Assembly (NCBI GenBank): GCA_022508505.1
Contig: JAFLVC010000002.1
Location: 62,001 to 126,000, forward strand
Length of the DNA stretch: 64,000 nt
Origin: Clostridiales bacterium
GTDB lineage: Bacteria; Bacillota; Clostridia; Christensenellales; Pumilibacteraceae
Reading direction: 5' to 3'
A program made the position numbers and the translations under genes. Position 1 is the first letter of the stretch; every line of letters starts with the position of its first letter. Below are positions 24,696 to 33,721 of this stretch, piece by piece. The notes below the pieces were generated by a model. It saw nothing but the letters and a program-made list of their open reading frames with translations. It had not been told where the DNA came from and made no database searches.

Positions 24696-27122
24696 ATGAA
24701 TAAGACAACCAATGAAGTGCAGGAACTGATACTTGACAAGCTCGCGCGATACTTTGCGATAACGCCCGGGCAGGCGACCGAAGAGCAGATTTACAAGGCC
24801 GCGTCATTGGTCGTGCGCGACATTCTGCTTCAGAAAAAGCAGGAGAACAACGCGCGCATAGCGGAAGGCAAATACAAACGCGTGTACTATCTGTGCATGG
24901 AGTTTTTGATCGGCCGCTCGTTAAAGAACAACCTGTTCAACCTCGGACTGACCGAGCAGTTTGACAAGTGCTTGAAAAAGATGGGCTTCTCGCTCGAATC
25001 GATTTTTGAAAAGGAATCGGACGCAGGCCTCGGCAACGGCGGCCTCGGCAGGCTCGCGAGCTGCTTTATGGACAGCCTTGCGACGCTCAACTATCCGGCG
25101 ATGGGCTTTACCATTAGGTATGAGTACGGTTTGTTCAGACAGCGCATAGTCGACAACCAGCAGGTCGAGCTACCCGACATGTGGCTGCCGAGCGGCGAGG
25201 TGTGGATGATGCCGCGCTCCGACAAGCGCTTTACCGTCAACTTCGGCGGCCGCGTCGAAGAGTTTATGGACGGCGGCAGAATGCGCGTTCGCTACGTCGA
25301 CTGCCAACAGATAGACGCGCTCGCGTACGACGTCATGATAAGCGGTTACGGCGACACGTCGGGAATCAGCGTGCTTAGGCTGTGGTCGGCGACGTCGACG
25401 ACGCAGTTCGACATGCGCTCTTTCTCGCAGGGCGACTACGAAAAGGCGATGCAGCGCGAGAACGAAGCGGAGCTCATAAGCAAGGTGCTCTATCCCTCCG
25501 ACGACCACAGCCAGGGCAAGCAGCTGAGACTGCAGCAGGAATACTTCCTCGTTTCGGCGTCGCTGCAGAGCATAATCAAGGATCATTTGCGCCTGTATAA
25601 GAGCTTGAAAAACCTGCCCGAAAAGGCGGCTATCCACGCGAACGACACGCACCCCGCGCTCGCAATACCAGAGCTCATGAGACTACTTATGGACGTTCAC
25701 GACTTTTCGTGGGACGAGGCGTGGGATATTACGTGCCGCACGGTCAATTACACCAACCACACCGTCATGGCGGAAGCGCTCGAAAAGTGGGACGAGAATA
25801 TGTTCAGAACGGTGCTTCCGCGCATTTATGCGATTACGTGCGAGATCAACCGCAGATTTATCGTCGCAATGACCGACAGACAGGTTGACGGCGGCAAGAT
25901 TGCCAACATGCAGGTCATAAACAACAACCAGGTCAAAATGGCAAACCTGTGCGTCATCGGCTCGCAAAAGGTAAACGGCGTGTCGGCGCTTCACAGCGAC
26001 ATAATCAAGGACACGATATTCAGCGACTTTAACGGCGTGTATCCCGACAGGTTCACAAACGTCACGAACGGCATAACGCATCGCCGCTGGCTCATTCAGT
26101 CCAACCCGCTTTTGTCGTCGCTCATCGAAGAGCTCATCGGTCCCGATTTCTACACCAAGCCCGAAACGCTCAGCGGTCTAAACAAGTTCACGGCCGACAA
26201 GGCGGTGCTCGACCGCATAGGCGATATCAAACAGCAGAACAAAAAGGCATACGCCGACTACATCAAAAAGACGACGGGCTTCGTGCTCAACCCCGAATCG
26301 CGGTTCGACACGCAGATCAAGCGCCTGCACGAGTACAAGCGTCAGCTCCTTAACGTCCTCAAGATCGTACATTACTACCTCGACCTTTTGGACAATCCCA
26401 ACAAGAACGTGACGCCGCAGACCTTTATTTTCGGCGCAAAGGCGGCGGGCGGATACATGCACGCAAAGCGCATAATTCAGCTCATCAACTGCCTGAGCGC
26501 CGAGATCCAGAAGAACCCCAAAATCAAGAAAAAGCTGGACGTCATGTTCGTCGAAAACTACAACGTAACGCAGGCCGAGCACCTCATCCCCGCGTCCGAG
26601 GTCAGCGAGCAGATTTCGCTCGCCGGCAAGGAAGCGTCGGGCACGAGTAACATGAAGTTCATGATAAACGGCGCGGTAACCCTCGGCACCTGGGACGGTG
26701 CAAACGTCGAGATAGGCGAAAACGTGGGCGACGACAACATCTTCATCTTCGGCATACGCACGGAAGAGGTAGAGCGTGCTTGGCGCGCAGGCTATCGGTC
26801 GTCCACCATTTACACGCACAACGACGAGATCAAGAGCGTTGTCGACAGGCTGAGGATAGGCTTTGACGGCGAGAGCTTTGCCGACGTCGCAGAGTACCTC
26901 ATTCAGGGCAACTACAACGTCGCAGACCCGTACATGTGCCTTCTCGACTTCGACGATTACAAGAACGCCGCGGCGCGTATGGACGAGGCGTACAAGAACA
27001 AGGACAGGTGGAACAAGATGGCGCTCGTCAATATCGCGCAGTCCGGCATATTCTCGTCCGACCGTTCGATACACGACTACGCCAAAAATATCTGGAAGCT
27101 TAAACGCGTCAAAAAAGCATAG
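24696..27122 (+). CDS. glgP: Glycogen phosphorylase
   Basis: 808 residues, normal GT35 length. Releases glucose-1-phosphate from glycogen ends using PLP. Seen: YYLCMEFLIGRSLKNNL near residue 65, GLGNGGLGRLASCFMDSLAT, the HANDTHPALAIPELMRLLMD segment, KRLHEYKRQLLN, and the PLP-lysine motif SGTSNMKFMINGAVTLGT. RBS AAAGGAG. Its leader contains the 95-bp tandem repeat, so its expression may differ from glgB-glgA. Confidence 0.97.
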   Translation: MNKTTNEVQELILDKLARYFAITPGQATEEQIYKAASLVVRDILLQKKQENNARIAEGKYKRVYYLCMEFLIGRSLKNNLFNLGLTEQFDKCLKKMGFSLESIFEKESDAGLGNGGLGRLASCFMDSLATLNYPAMGFTIRYEYGLFRQRIVDNQQVELPDMWLPSGEVWMMPRSDKRFTVNFGGRVEEFMDGGRMRVRYVDCQQIDALAYDVMISGYGDTSGISVLRLWSATSTTQFDMRSFSQGDYEKAMQRENEAELISKVLYPSDDHSQGKQLRLQQEYFLVSASLQSIIKDHLRLYKSLKNLPEKAAIHANDTHPALAIPELMRLLMDVHDFSWDEAWDITCRTVNYTNHTVMAEALEKWDENMFRTVLPRIYAITCEINRRFIVAMTDRQVDGGKIANMQVINNNQVKMANLCVIGSQKVNGVSALHSDIIKDTIFSDFNGVYPDRFTNVTNGITHRRWLIQSNPLLSSLIEELIGPDFYTKPETLSGLNKFTADKAVLDRIGDIKQQNKKAYADYIKKTTGFVLNPESRFDTQIKRLHEYKRQLLNVLKIVHYYLDLLDNPNKNVTPQTFIFGAKAAGGYMHAKRIIQLINCLSAEIQKNPKIKKKLDVMFVENYNVTQAEHLIPASEVSEQISLAGKEASGTSNMKFMINGAVTLGTWDGANVEIGENVGDDNIFIFGIRTEEVERAWRAGYRSSTIYTHNDEIKSVVDRLRIGFDGESFADVAEYLIQGNYNVADPYMCLLDFDDYKNAAARMDEAYKNKDRWNKMALVNIAQSGIFSSDRSIHDYAKNIWKLKRVKKA

Positions 27123-27131
27123 ACAAAAGCA

Positions 27132-27151
27132 GTCCCCGAACAGTCGGGGAC
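27132..27151 (+). terminator. Terminator of glgP
   Basis: GTCCCCGA-ACAG-TCGGGGAC perfect 8-bp stem followed by TTTG; the T-tract is short. Confidence 0.75.
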
Positions 27152-27183
27152 TTTGCTATTAAACTCGAAGTAAGGAGTTATAT

Positions 27184-29064
27184 ATGAAAAAGCAAGTGTC
27201 ATTTTTCCCCAACTGCAAAAAGTGCAAAACGCCGACGGGCGCCGCGACGGTGAATGAACCGATAAGCTTTACGTTCAAGTTTACGCGGCCGCAAAACCCG
27301 TCCGAGGTCTTTCTCGTCCTCACCAAGGACGGCGAGGACGCAGTGCGCTACCCGATGAACCTCGTCAGCGACGAGGATGACGAATACACCTATTCGATAA
27401 CGATCAAGGTTACCTCGTCGGGGTTGTATTTTTACCACTTCGACATTCAGAACGAAGAGCAGCTCTTCCGCGTGGGAAGCGGCGCAGACCTTCACGCCCT
27501 CCTCGGCAAGGGCGGCGATTGGCAGCTGACCGTCACCGAGGACGCGTACGCGCCCACCGCGCTCGACGGCGGCGTCATGTACGAGATCATGCCCGACAGG
27601 TTCTTTATCGGCGGCGAGCGGCTTTCGACAAAGCCGTACGCCGTGTACCGCGACGATTGGGGCGGCGTTCCCGAATACCGCGCCGACGAGGGCGGCAAGG
27701 TCAAGAACGTCGACTTTTTCGGCGGCAACCTCAAGGGTATAACCAAAAAATTGACTTACCTCAAAAATCTCGGCGTAACCTGTATTTACCTTACGCCCAT
27801 ATTCGAGGCGCACAGCAACCACAAGTACGACCCCGGCAATTACATGAAAATCGATCCCGACTTCGGCACCGAGGACGACCTCAAGGACCTCATCAAAAAG
27901 GCGAAAAAGCGCGGCATTTCGATTATTCTCGACGGCGTGTTCTCGCACACCGGCGACGACAGCATTTATTTCAACAAGTACGGCACTTACGACAGCACGG
28001 GCGCTTACGCGTCGGTCAAGTCGCCGTACTATCCTTGGTACAAGTTCAACAATTGGCCTGACGGCTACGAGTGCAGATACAATATCGACATCATGCCGGA
28101 TACAGATTGCAACAACGCGATGTTCGACGAGTTCGTGGCGGGGCCCGAGGGCGTAATACGCAAGTGGACGCGGCTGGGCTTAGGCGGCTGGCGGCTTGAC
28201 GTAGCCGAGCTACTCCCCGACGAGTTTATAGCGCGCTGCGTTCGCGCCGCAAAGTCCGAAAACGCGGACGCCGTCGTGTACGGCGAGGTATTCCTCGACG
28301 CGTCCAACATGGTGGTAAACGGCGAGCGCAGGCGGTTTATCACCGACAAAAAGCTCGATTCGGTGACCAACTATCCGTTCAAGGAGGACATTCTCAACTT
28401 CGTGCGCTGCGGCGACGGCGAGAGGCTGAATAACACCGTCGGGTTTGTAATCAACAACTACCCCAAGCGCGCGGTGGACTCCCTCATGAATATTCTCGAC
28501 AACCACGACACCGCGCGCCTCATGACCGTTCTCGGCGAGAACAGCAAGGTGGAGTGCCGCGAGGACAAGGCGGATGCAAAGGTCATGAACGTTGACGACA
28601 CGGTAAAGCTCGTCAAAATGGCGACCGCACTCCAATACACTCTGCCCGGCATTCCGTGCGTGTACTACGGCGACGAGGTCGGCATGGAGGGATTTGAGGA
28701 TCCGTTCAACCGCAAGTGCTACCCTTGGGGCGGCGGCAACAAGGAGCTGCTGCGCTGGTACAAAAAGTTGGGAGCGCTTAGGACAAACGAGCGCGAGATT
28801 TTCGCCCACGGCAGATACTGCGGCATCGACGCGCAGCACGGCGTCATGTTCTTTAAGCGCAAGACCGAAAACGGCACGGTTTATGTCGTCGTCAACAATT
28901 CTGGAAGCGAGTACGAGCCCGTTCTTCCGCAGGGCGAGTACACCGAGCTCTTGACTTATAAGCCGTTTTCGGGCGTCGTCGCCGACAAGTCTGTCGCCGT
29001 CGTAAAGCTCACCGCCGATACCGTAATTCCCGAAAAGAAGAAGGCGAAGTCAAAGAAAAAGTAA
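27184..29064 (+). CDS. GH13 cyclomaltodextrinase/neopullulanase-type enzyme, cytoplasmic
   Basis: 626 residues. N-terminal beta domain (about 1-125, with FYFHF-like YFYHFDIQ) then a GH13 barrel: DGVFSHTG, GGWRLDVAELLP (nucleophile Asp), VVYGEVFLD (acid/base Glu) and NILDNHDTARL. No signal peptide, so it should act on internal maltodextrins. A short C-terminal Lys tail (EKKKAKSKKK) echoes the glgB tail. Fits trimming of branched dextrins left by GlgP, taking the place of a debranching enzyme, which is not seen here. AAGGAG ribosome site. Confidence 0.9.
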   Translation: MKKQVSFFPNCKKCKTPTGAATVNEPISFTFKFTRPQNPSEVFLVLTKDGEDAVRYPMNLVSDEDDEYTYSITIKVTSSGLYFYHFDIQNEEQLFRVGSGADLHALLGKGGDWQLTVTEDAYAPTALDGGVMYEIMPDRFFIGGERLSTKPYAVYRDDWGGVPEYRADEGGKVKNVDFFGGNLKGITKKLTYLKNLGVTCIYLTPIFEAHSNHKYDPGNYMKIDPDFGTEDDLKDLIKKAKKRGISIILDGVFSHTGDDSIYFNKYGTYDSTGAYASVKSPYYPWYKFNNWPDGYECRYNIDIMPDTDCNNAMFDEFVAGPEGVIRKWTRLGLGGWRLDVAELLPDEFIARCVRAAKSENADAVVYGEVFLDASNMVVNGERRRFITDKKLDSVTNYPFKEDILNFVRCGDGERLNNTVGFVINNYPKRAVDSLMNILDNHDTARLMTVLGENSKVECREDKADAKVMNVDDTVKLVKMATALQYTLPGIPCVYYGDEVGMEGFEDPFNRKCYPWGGGNKELLRWYKKLGALRTNEREIFAHGRYCGIDAQHGVMFFKRKTENGTVYVVVNNSGSEYEPVLPQGEYTELLTYKPFSGVVADKSVAVVKLTADTVIPEKKKAKSKKK

Positions 29065-29088
29065 TATAATTAAGAACATAAAAGTCAG

Positions 29089-29116
29089 GAAAAGCCGCGC
29101 GACAGTGCGGCTTTTC
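29089..29116 (+). terminator. Terminator of the GH13 gene
   Basis: GAAAAGCCGC / GCGGCTTTTC perfect 10-bp stem. Confidence 0.85.
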
Positions 29117-29199
29117 TGTTTGCGTTATATTCGACGAAGTATGTGACGAAACCGGTTTTTCGCTTTGCTTGGAATATTTATAATTTAGGCTTAATCTTG

Positions 29200-29245
29200 T
29201 TGACAAATTATCAAAGGCAGTCTATAATATCGTTGAAAAATCAAC
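29200..29245 (+). promoter_or_regulatory. marR promoter with GTTGA-N4-TCAAC operator
   Basis: TTGACA (29200-29205), 17 nt, TATAAT (29223-29228). The palindrome GTTGAAAAATCAAC (29232-29245) covers the predicted start site, consistent with autorepression by the MarR protein encoded next. The same palindrome flanks the degV promoter. Confidence 0.85.
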
Positions 29246-29260
29246 AAAAGGAGAACGGTA

Positions 29261-29749
29261 ATGGACGACACTAAAAAGGAAAAAGTCGGCGAGAATATCG
29301 GGCAGAGCATAAGGTTTGAAAAGTTTACTTCGCTTATTCTCAGAATAAATAGGTCGGTGCAGAGGATAAAGAGCGAGGAGATGGCGCCGCACGGACTTAC
29401 GGGCGTTCACGTCAACTGTTTGTACTATCTCGTGACGAGCGAGCGCGGAATGTCGCAAGCGGAGCTCACGCGCGTGTGCCGCGAGGACAAGGCGTACATA
29501 AGCCGCGCCGTCGCTGAGCTAACCAAGCTCGGCATGATTGAGCTCAAGGGCGGCGACACAAAAAAGTACAAGTCTACCATTATGCTCACCGAGTACGGAA
29601 GAGAAGTAGCGCTCAGAACGCGCACCGCCGTCGACAGGGCGGTCGCCGCCGGAAGCGCGGGGCTTACCGACGAGGACAGGGAGGTGCTGTACCGTTGTCT
29701 CGAAACGGTTTCCGACAACCTCGAAAAATACACCGTTGAGGAGCTTTGA
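29261..29749 (+). CDS. MarR-family transcriptional regulator
   Basis: 162 residues, AAAAGGAG ribosome site. Winged-helix DNA-binding core: TGVHVNCLYYLVTSERGMSQ, AELTRVCREDKAYISRAVAE (recognition helix) and LKGGDTKKYKSTIMLTEYG (wing). MarR dimers bind short palindromes and are released by ligand or oxidation. First gene of marR-adh-aldh; the operator over its start site suggests autoregulation. The TTGA-N4-TCAA half-sites resemble those of MarR regulators such as FabT, which would fit with degV (a FakB-like fatty-acid binder) as a second target. Confidence 0.92.
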   Translation: MDDTKKEKVGENIGQSIRFEKFTSLILRINRSVQRIKSEEMAPHGLTGVHVNCLYYLVTSERGMSQAELTRVCREDKAYISRAVAELTKLGMIELKGGDTKKYKSTIMLTEYGREVALRTRTAVDRAVAAGSAGLTDEDREVLYRCLETVSDNLEKYTVEEL

Positions 29750-29751
29750 CG

Positions 29752-30960
29752 ATGAATATATTTTTTCGGGCGTACTGCCGCATTTTTCAAGGCGTGTTCA
29801 AAATCGCCCTGCCGCTCTTGCCGTACAAGGATCCGCAGATAAAGCGGAGCATAACAGACATTCCGAGCGCGCTGAAGGATAAAGGTCTTTCGCACCCGCT
29901 CGTTGTGACCGACGCGTCGCTCTTTTCGTGCGGCGCGGTCGATCCGTTGCTTTCGGCGTTAGATGAGAGCGGAGTTAAGTACTCGATATACAAGGACGTT
30001 GTCGCAAACCCGACGACGGCAAACGTCGCCGCCGCTCTTGAGATTTACAAAGCGGACGGCTGCGACTGCATAATCGCGTTCGGCGGAGGCTCGCCGATGG
30101 ACACGGCTAAGGCGGTCGGAGCGCGCGTCGCGCGGCCCAAAAAGTCGCTCGGCAAGATGAAGGGCATTCTCAAGGTCAGAAAGAAAATACCGTTTCTTAT
30201 CGCCGTGCCGACCACCTGCGGAACGGGAAGCGAGACGACGCTCGCGGCGGTCATCGTCGACGCCGAGACTCGGCACAAGTACGCAATCAACGATTTTCCG
30301 CTCATCCCCAAGGTGGCGGTGCTCGATCCGAGCGTATTGAAGGGCTTGCCCGACAGGCTTGTCGCATATACGGGGCTCGACGCACTGACGCACGCCGTAG
30401 AGGCGTTTATAGGAAGAAGCACGACAAGGTCGACGCGTAAAGACGCGCTCGGTGCGATGAAGCTTGTTTTTGAAAACCTCGTCGCCGCCGTCGACGGGGA
30501 TATGGACGCGCGGGCGAAAATGCTGGACGCGGCACACCTTGCGGGCAGAGCGTTTTCCAAGTCGTACGTCGGATACGTTCACGCCCTTGCGCACGCGCTC
30601 GGCGGAAAGTACGACGTGCCGCACGGTTTTGCCAACGCGGTGCTGCTGCCCGTCGTTCTCGGCGCGTACGGCAAAAAGGTGTATAAAAAGCTCGCAAAGG
30701 CGGCCAAGTTCTGCGGACTTGCGGATAAAGACGCGGAGAAGTCGACTGCCGCAAAGGCGTTTCTCGTCAAGCTGATTGAGCTCGAGACAAAGCTCGACAT
30801 TCCGCACGGCTTCGACTGCATACGGCGCGAGGATATAAAAGAGCTTGCCGCGCACGCCGCAAAGGAAGCCAATCCGCTGTACCCCGTGCCCGTTCTGTGG
30901 GACGAGAAAAAGCTCGCCGCGATTTACGAAAAGGTCATGCTCGGCGCGAAAGCGCAATAA
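29752..30960 (+). CDS. Iron-containing alcohol dehydrogenase
   Basis: 402 residues from ATG 29752, two bases after the marR stop with GAGGAG inside marR. Group III Fe-ADH fold: NAD-binding GGGSPMDTAKAVG, PTTCGTGSETT, and metal ligands in GLDALTHAVEAFIG and HALAHALGGKYDVPHG. Interconverts an alcohol and its aldehyde with NAD(P)H in the cytoplasm. The N-terminus has an extra hydrophobic stretch (MNIFFRAYCRIFQGVFKIAL) of about 25 residues also seen in related clostridial enzymes. Paired with an aldehyde dehydrogenase. Confidence 0.92.
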   Translation: MNIFFRAYCRIFQGVFKIALPLLPYKDPQIKRSITDIPSALKDKGLSHPLVVTDASLFSCGAVDPLLSALDESGVKYSIYKDVVANPTTANVAAALEIYKADGCDCIIAFGGGSPMDTAKAVGARVARPKKSLGKMKGILKVRKKIPFLIAVPTTCGTGSETTLAAVIVDAETRHKYAINDFPLIPKVAVLDPSVLKGLPDRLVAYTGLDALTHAVEAFIGRSTTRSTRKDALGAMKLVFENLVAAVDGDMDARAKMLDAAHLAGRAFSKSYVGYVHALAHALGGKYDVPHGFANAVLLPVVLGAYGKKVYKKLAKAAKFCGLADKDAEKSTAAKAFLVKLIELETKLDIPHGFDCIRREDIKELAAHAAKEANPLYPVPVLWDEKKLAAIYEKVMLGAKAQ

Positions 30961-30975
30961 TTAAAGGAGATTAAA

Positions 30976-32352
30976 ATGACGCAAGAACAGATACAACAAA
31001 TAGTCGAAGGGCAGCGCGAGTATTTTGCGAGCGGCGCGACGCTCGATATAAAGACGCGCAAAAAGCTTTTGAAAGCGCTTCACGCGAGCGTCCACGCGCA
31101 CGAAAAGGACATTGCCGACGCGCTTTATAAGGATCTCGGCAAGGGCGCGGACGAGAGCTATATGTGCGAGAGCGGACTCGTACTTTCCGAAATCACGCAC
31201 CTAATTAAGAAGATTAAAAAATACGCAAAGCCCAAGCGCAAAAGAACGCCTATCGCGCACTACTTTTCAAAGAGCTACGAATTGCCGAGCCCGCGCGGCA
31301 ACGTACTCGTAATGAGCCCGTGGAACTACCCGTTCCTGCTCTCCATGGATCCGCTCGCAGAAGCGGTCGCGGCTGGCAATACCGTAATATTAAAGACGAG
31401 CAGGTACAGTCCCGCAACCGCCGACATTATAGCAAAGATTGTGGGCGAGGTGTTCGACGAGCGGCACGTCGCGGCGATTTCGGGCGGGCGCGAGGTCAAT
31501 GACATCCTGACCGACAGTGTTTTCGATTATATATTCTTTACGGGCGGCAAGACCGTCGGCAAAATTGTCTACGAAAAGGCGGCAAAGAACATGACGCCCG
31601 TCACATTGGAGCTCGGCGGAAAGAGCCCGCTTATAGTCGATAAGACGGCTAACATCAAGCTCGCCGCACGTCGTATAGTGTGGGGCAAGCTGATTAACGC
31701 CGGACAGACTTGCGTCGCGCCCGACTATCTGTGGTGCGACCGCTCGATAAAGGACAAGCTTGTCCAAGCGATTATCAAGGAAATCGAAAAACAATACCCC
31801 GATGCTCTTAACGACGATACTTACGGCAAAATCATAACCGAGCGGCACTTCGAGCGAGTTACAGGGCTTATAGATAAGGAAAAGGTCGTGTACGGCGGCG
31901 CGAGCAATGCAGAGACTCGCAAGATACAGCCGACGATTATGGATAACGTCACGTTTGCCGACGCCGTTATGGGCGAGGAGATATTCGGCCCCATTCTTCC
32001 CGTCATGACGTTCGACAGTCTTGACGAGGTGATTAAAAAGGTGAACGAAATGCCGTCGCCGCTCGCACTGTACTTCTTCTCGTCAAACAAGAAGGCGATA
32101 AACCGCGTGATGCGCGTCGCGCGCTTCGGCGGCGGTTGCGTGAACGACGTCGTAATTCACCTTGCGACCAGCAATATGGGCTTCGGCGGCTTCGGCGCGA
32201 GCGGAATCGGCTCGTACCACGGCAAGAAAGGCTTCGACACGTTCAGCCACGTAAAGAGCATTGTCGATAAGAAAACTTTTGCCGACCTGCCTTTCCGCTA
32301 CCGTCCTTATACCAAGATCAAAAGCGGATTAGTGAAAAAGTTTTTAAAATAA
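30976..32352 (+). CDS. NAD(P)-dependent aldehyde dehydrogenase, ALDH3-like
   Basis: 458 residues, the shorter class-3 size. Catalytic Glu212 in LELGGKSP and Cys246 in NAGQTCVAPDYL; PWNYPFLLSMDPLAEAVAAG for cofactor entry; GGCVNDVVIHLATSNMGFGG near the end. The C-terminal segment after KSIVDKK (about 30 residues, basic) resembles the membrane-associating tail of ALDH3 fatty-aldehyde enzymes. With the Fe-ADH it would carry an alcohol to a carboxylic acid or back; long-chain substrates are plausible given the shared regulator with degV. Confidence 0.92.
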   Translation: MTQEQIQQIVEGQREYFASGATLDIKTRKKLLKALHASVHAHEKDIADALYKDLGKGADESYMCESGLVLSEITHLIKKIKKYAKPKRKRTPIAHYFSKSYELPSPRGNVLVMSPWNYPFLLSMDPLAEAVAAGNTVILKTSRYSPATADIIAKIVGEVFDERHVAAISGGREVNDILTDSVFDYIFFTGGKTVGKIVYEKAAKNMTPVTLELGGKSPLIVDKTANIKLAARRIVWGKLINAGQTCVAPDYLWCDRSIKDKLVQAIIKEIEKQYPDALNDDTYGKIITERHFERVTGLIDKEKVVYGGASNAETRKIQPTIMDNVTFADAVMGEEIFGPILPVMTFDSLDEVIKKVNEMPSPLALYFFSSNKKAINRVMRVARFGGGCVNDVVIHLATSNMGFGGFGASGIGSYHGKKGFDTFSHVKSIVDKKTFADLPFRYRPYTKIKSGLVKKFLK

Positions 32353-32397
32353 TCAAAATAAATAGCGCCGTTAATGGGTGTTTGTGATAGGGAATAT

Positions 32398-32434
32398 AAT
32401 CGGTATTATACCGTGGCGGTATAATACCGATTTT
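32398..32434 (+). terminator. Terminator of marR-adh-aldh
   Basis: Perfect 15-bp stem with 5-nt loop GTGGC, then TTTTGTTTT. Confidence 0.9.
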
Positions 32435-32699
32435 GTTTTCGCCGTAAATTCGCTCTTGCAAGCAAGCGAATTTACTCCTCAAATCACAAACACCCAATGA
32501 AATTCGCCTAACGGCGAGTGAAATAACTGCGTTATGAAATATCCCTGACGGGATATGAAATATGCTACGCATATTGAAAGGCGAATTTTATTTCATGTTG
32601 CATTAGCAACATTTCATATTTAGCCAAAGGGCTAAATATTTCATTGTTTGCTTGCAAACAATTTCATTCGTCAAACTGGATTTATCCTTTCAAAACATA

Positions 32700-32740
32700 G
32701 CACACTATACTTTGTTTCCAAAGTGTAGTGTGCTTTTTCG
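32700..32740. terminator. Terminator-like hairpin before the convergent zinc-ribbon gene
   Basis: AGCACACTATACTTTG / CAAAGTGTAGTGTGCT (16 bp, one G-T) with T-tract on the plus strand. Confidence 0.75.
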
Positions 32741-32807
32741 TTCACGGATAAATCCCTATGAAAGACCCCCAAACGACGGCGCTATTTCATATAAAAGGTT
32801 TTCTACT

Positions 32808-33230
32808 TTACAGCAACCGCTCTCCGCACTTGCGGCAGAACTTTTCGCCGCCGATACTCTGCGCTCCGCAGGCAGGGCAGAATGAGGTTTCTTTGTCGTC
32901 CGCCTTTTTGTTCTCGACAGGCGGAGTTGTGTCCGTAGCGGCAGGCGTGGCGGCAGGGCTTGCCGCGTAGCTCGACCTGTCGCGCTTCATCATCTTTACA
33001 TCGCAGTAAAGCGCAATCAGCATGCGCTCGAGCAGCCATTGCAAAAAGCTGTAAACAGGCCCCAGAATGACCATAATCAAAAACGCCATACTGACGTTGA
33101 CGCAGCCGGCTATTCCGAACACCAAGAAGAATGCGCACTCCAAGCCGAATAGGGCATGCGAAACTATGTGCGCGCATTTTAGCAGCTTGTCGTCCGATTG
33201 ATTTATGTATGTGTTTTTGTAAAGATTCAT
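32808..33230 (-). CDS. Two-span membrane protein with C-terminal zinc ribbon
   Basis: 140 residues, start supported by GAGGTG. Two hydrophobic spans (ALFGLECAFFLVFGIAGCVN and MAFLIMVILGPVYSFLQWLL), a low-complexity Ala/Thr/Pro linker, and a C-terminal zinc ribbon CPACGAQSIGGEKFCRKCGE. Mirror-image architecture of the ribbon-first protein at 2224-3732. Function unknown; ribbons of this type often mediate protein contacts at the membrane. Confidence 0.8.
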   Translation of the reverse strand: MNLYKNTYINQSDDKLLKCAHIVSHALFGLECAFFLVFGIAGCVNVSMAFLIMVILGPVYSFLQWLLERMLIALYCDVKMMKRDRSSYAASPAATPAATDTTPPVENKKADDKETSFCPACGAQSIGGEKFCRKCGERLL

Positions 33231-33281
33231 AATTTCACCTCGTGTATATTATATAACGGCATTCGCGTTTTGTCAATAGGA

Positions 33282-33458
33282 GTTAGCAATTGCTAACTTT
33301 TTTGAAAAATCGGGGTAAAAACGCTTGACATAAAACAAATACACCGCTATAATGAAGTAGTCGGTTGCACATTGCGAACCAAAGTTGCGCATTGCGAACT
33401 GTCGGCGAATAGATTGACAAAGCAATTTTTTTTGAGGCGCGGTTCGCATTTGCTAACT
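33282..33458. promoter_or_regulatory. Orphan promoter with TTGCKAAC motif array
   Basis: Perfect palindrome GTTAGCAATTGCTAAC (33282-33297), then TTGACA (33325-33330), 17 nt, TATAAT (33348-33353), then a 16-bp direct repeat GTTGCRCATTGCGAAC at 33364 and 33384, and a further TTTGCTAAC near 33450. No ORF with a ribosome site begins downstream before feoA at 33722, so the transcript is either a long feoA leader or a small RNA ending at the T-tract near 33430. Confidence 0.6.
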
Positions 33459-33516
33459 CGGGACGGGGCGACGACAATGTTCTCGGTCGCCTAAAGGCGG
33501 CAGGTTGCACTTCTAA

Positions 33517-33690
33517 AGGGAATTTCACATCCCCTCAGTCGGCTCCTTCGTCGCCGCCAGCTCCCCTTATTAAGGGGAGCCTGAGCAAATCAACAGAGCG
33601 GCACACGATGATTATAGCAACGTCTCGCTGTCCCCTTTTAATGCGACAGCATTCAAAGGGGAAAGTGCCCCATAGGGGCGAAAGGGGTTA
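33517..33690. repeat. CCCCTCAGTC repeat and GGGG/CCCC hairpins before feoA
   Basis: 33517-33580 is a fourth copy of the CCCTCAGTC...AAGGGGAGCC repeat with TTATTAAGGGGAGCC end as at 13240-13300. 33633-33662 (CCCCTTTT...AAAGGGG) and 33667-33680 (GCCCC-ATA-GGGGC) are further hairpins. Confidence 0.75.
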
Positions 33691-33721
33691 ATCACAGTAA
33701 AATAAATGATTGGTGTACAAT

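Larger units (their letters stand above)
32376..32756. repeat. Hairpin-dense intergenic element
   Basis: Between two convergent genes. Arms in order: GGGTGTTTGTGAT (32376) pairs with 32484-32496 and encloses AATCGGTATTATACC/GGTATAATACCGATT (32398-32432, also the ALDH terminator) and GTAAATTCGCT/AGCGAATTTAC (32444-32476). AAATTCGCC (32501) pairs with GGCGAATTT (32581-32589) and encloses ATATCCC/GGGATAT and ATATGC/GCATAT. Then GTTGC/GCAAC, ATATTTAGCC/GGCTAAATAT, ATTGTTTGC/GCAAACAAT. Spacers are repeatedly TGAAAT or ATTTCA. Finally GGATTTATCC (32679) pairs with 32747-32756 around the 16-bp terminator 32700-32735. Confidence 0.88.

Noticed and set aside
32498-32665. Possible CRISPR-like or integron attC array
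   Set aside because: The repeated part is only TGAAAT/ATTTCA and what lies between is palindromic; no integrase, cassettes or cas genes.
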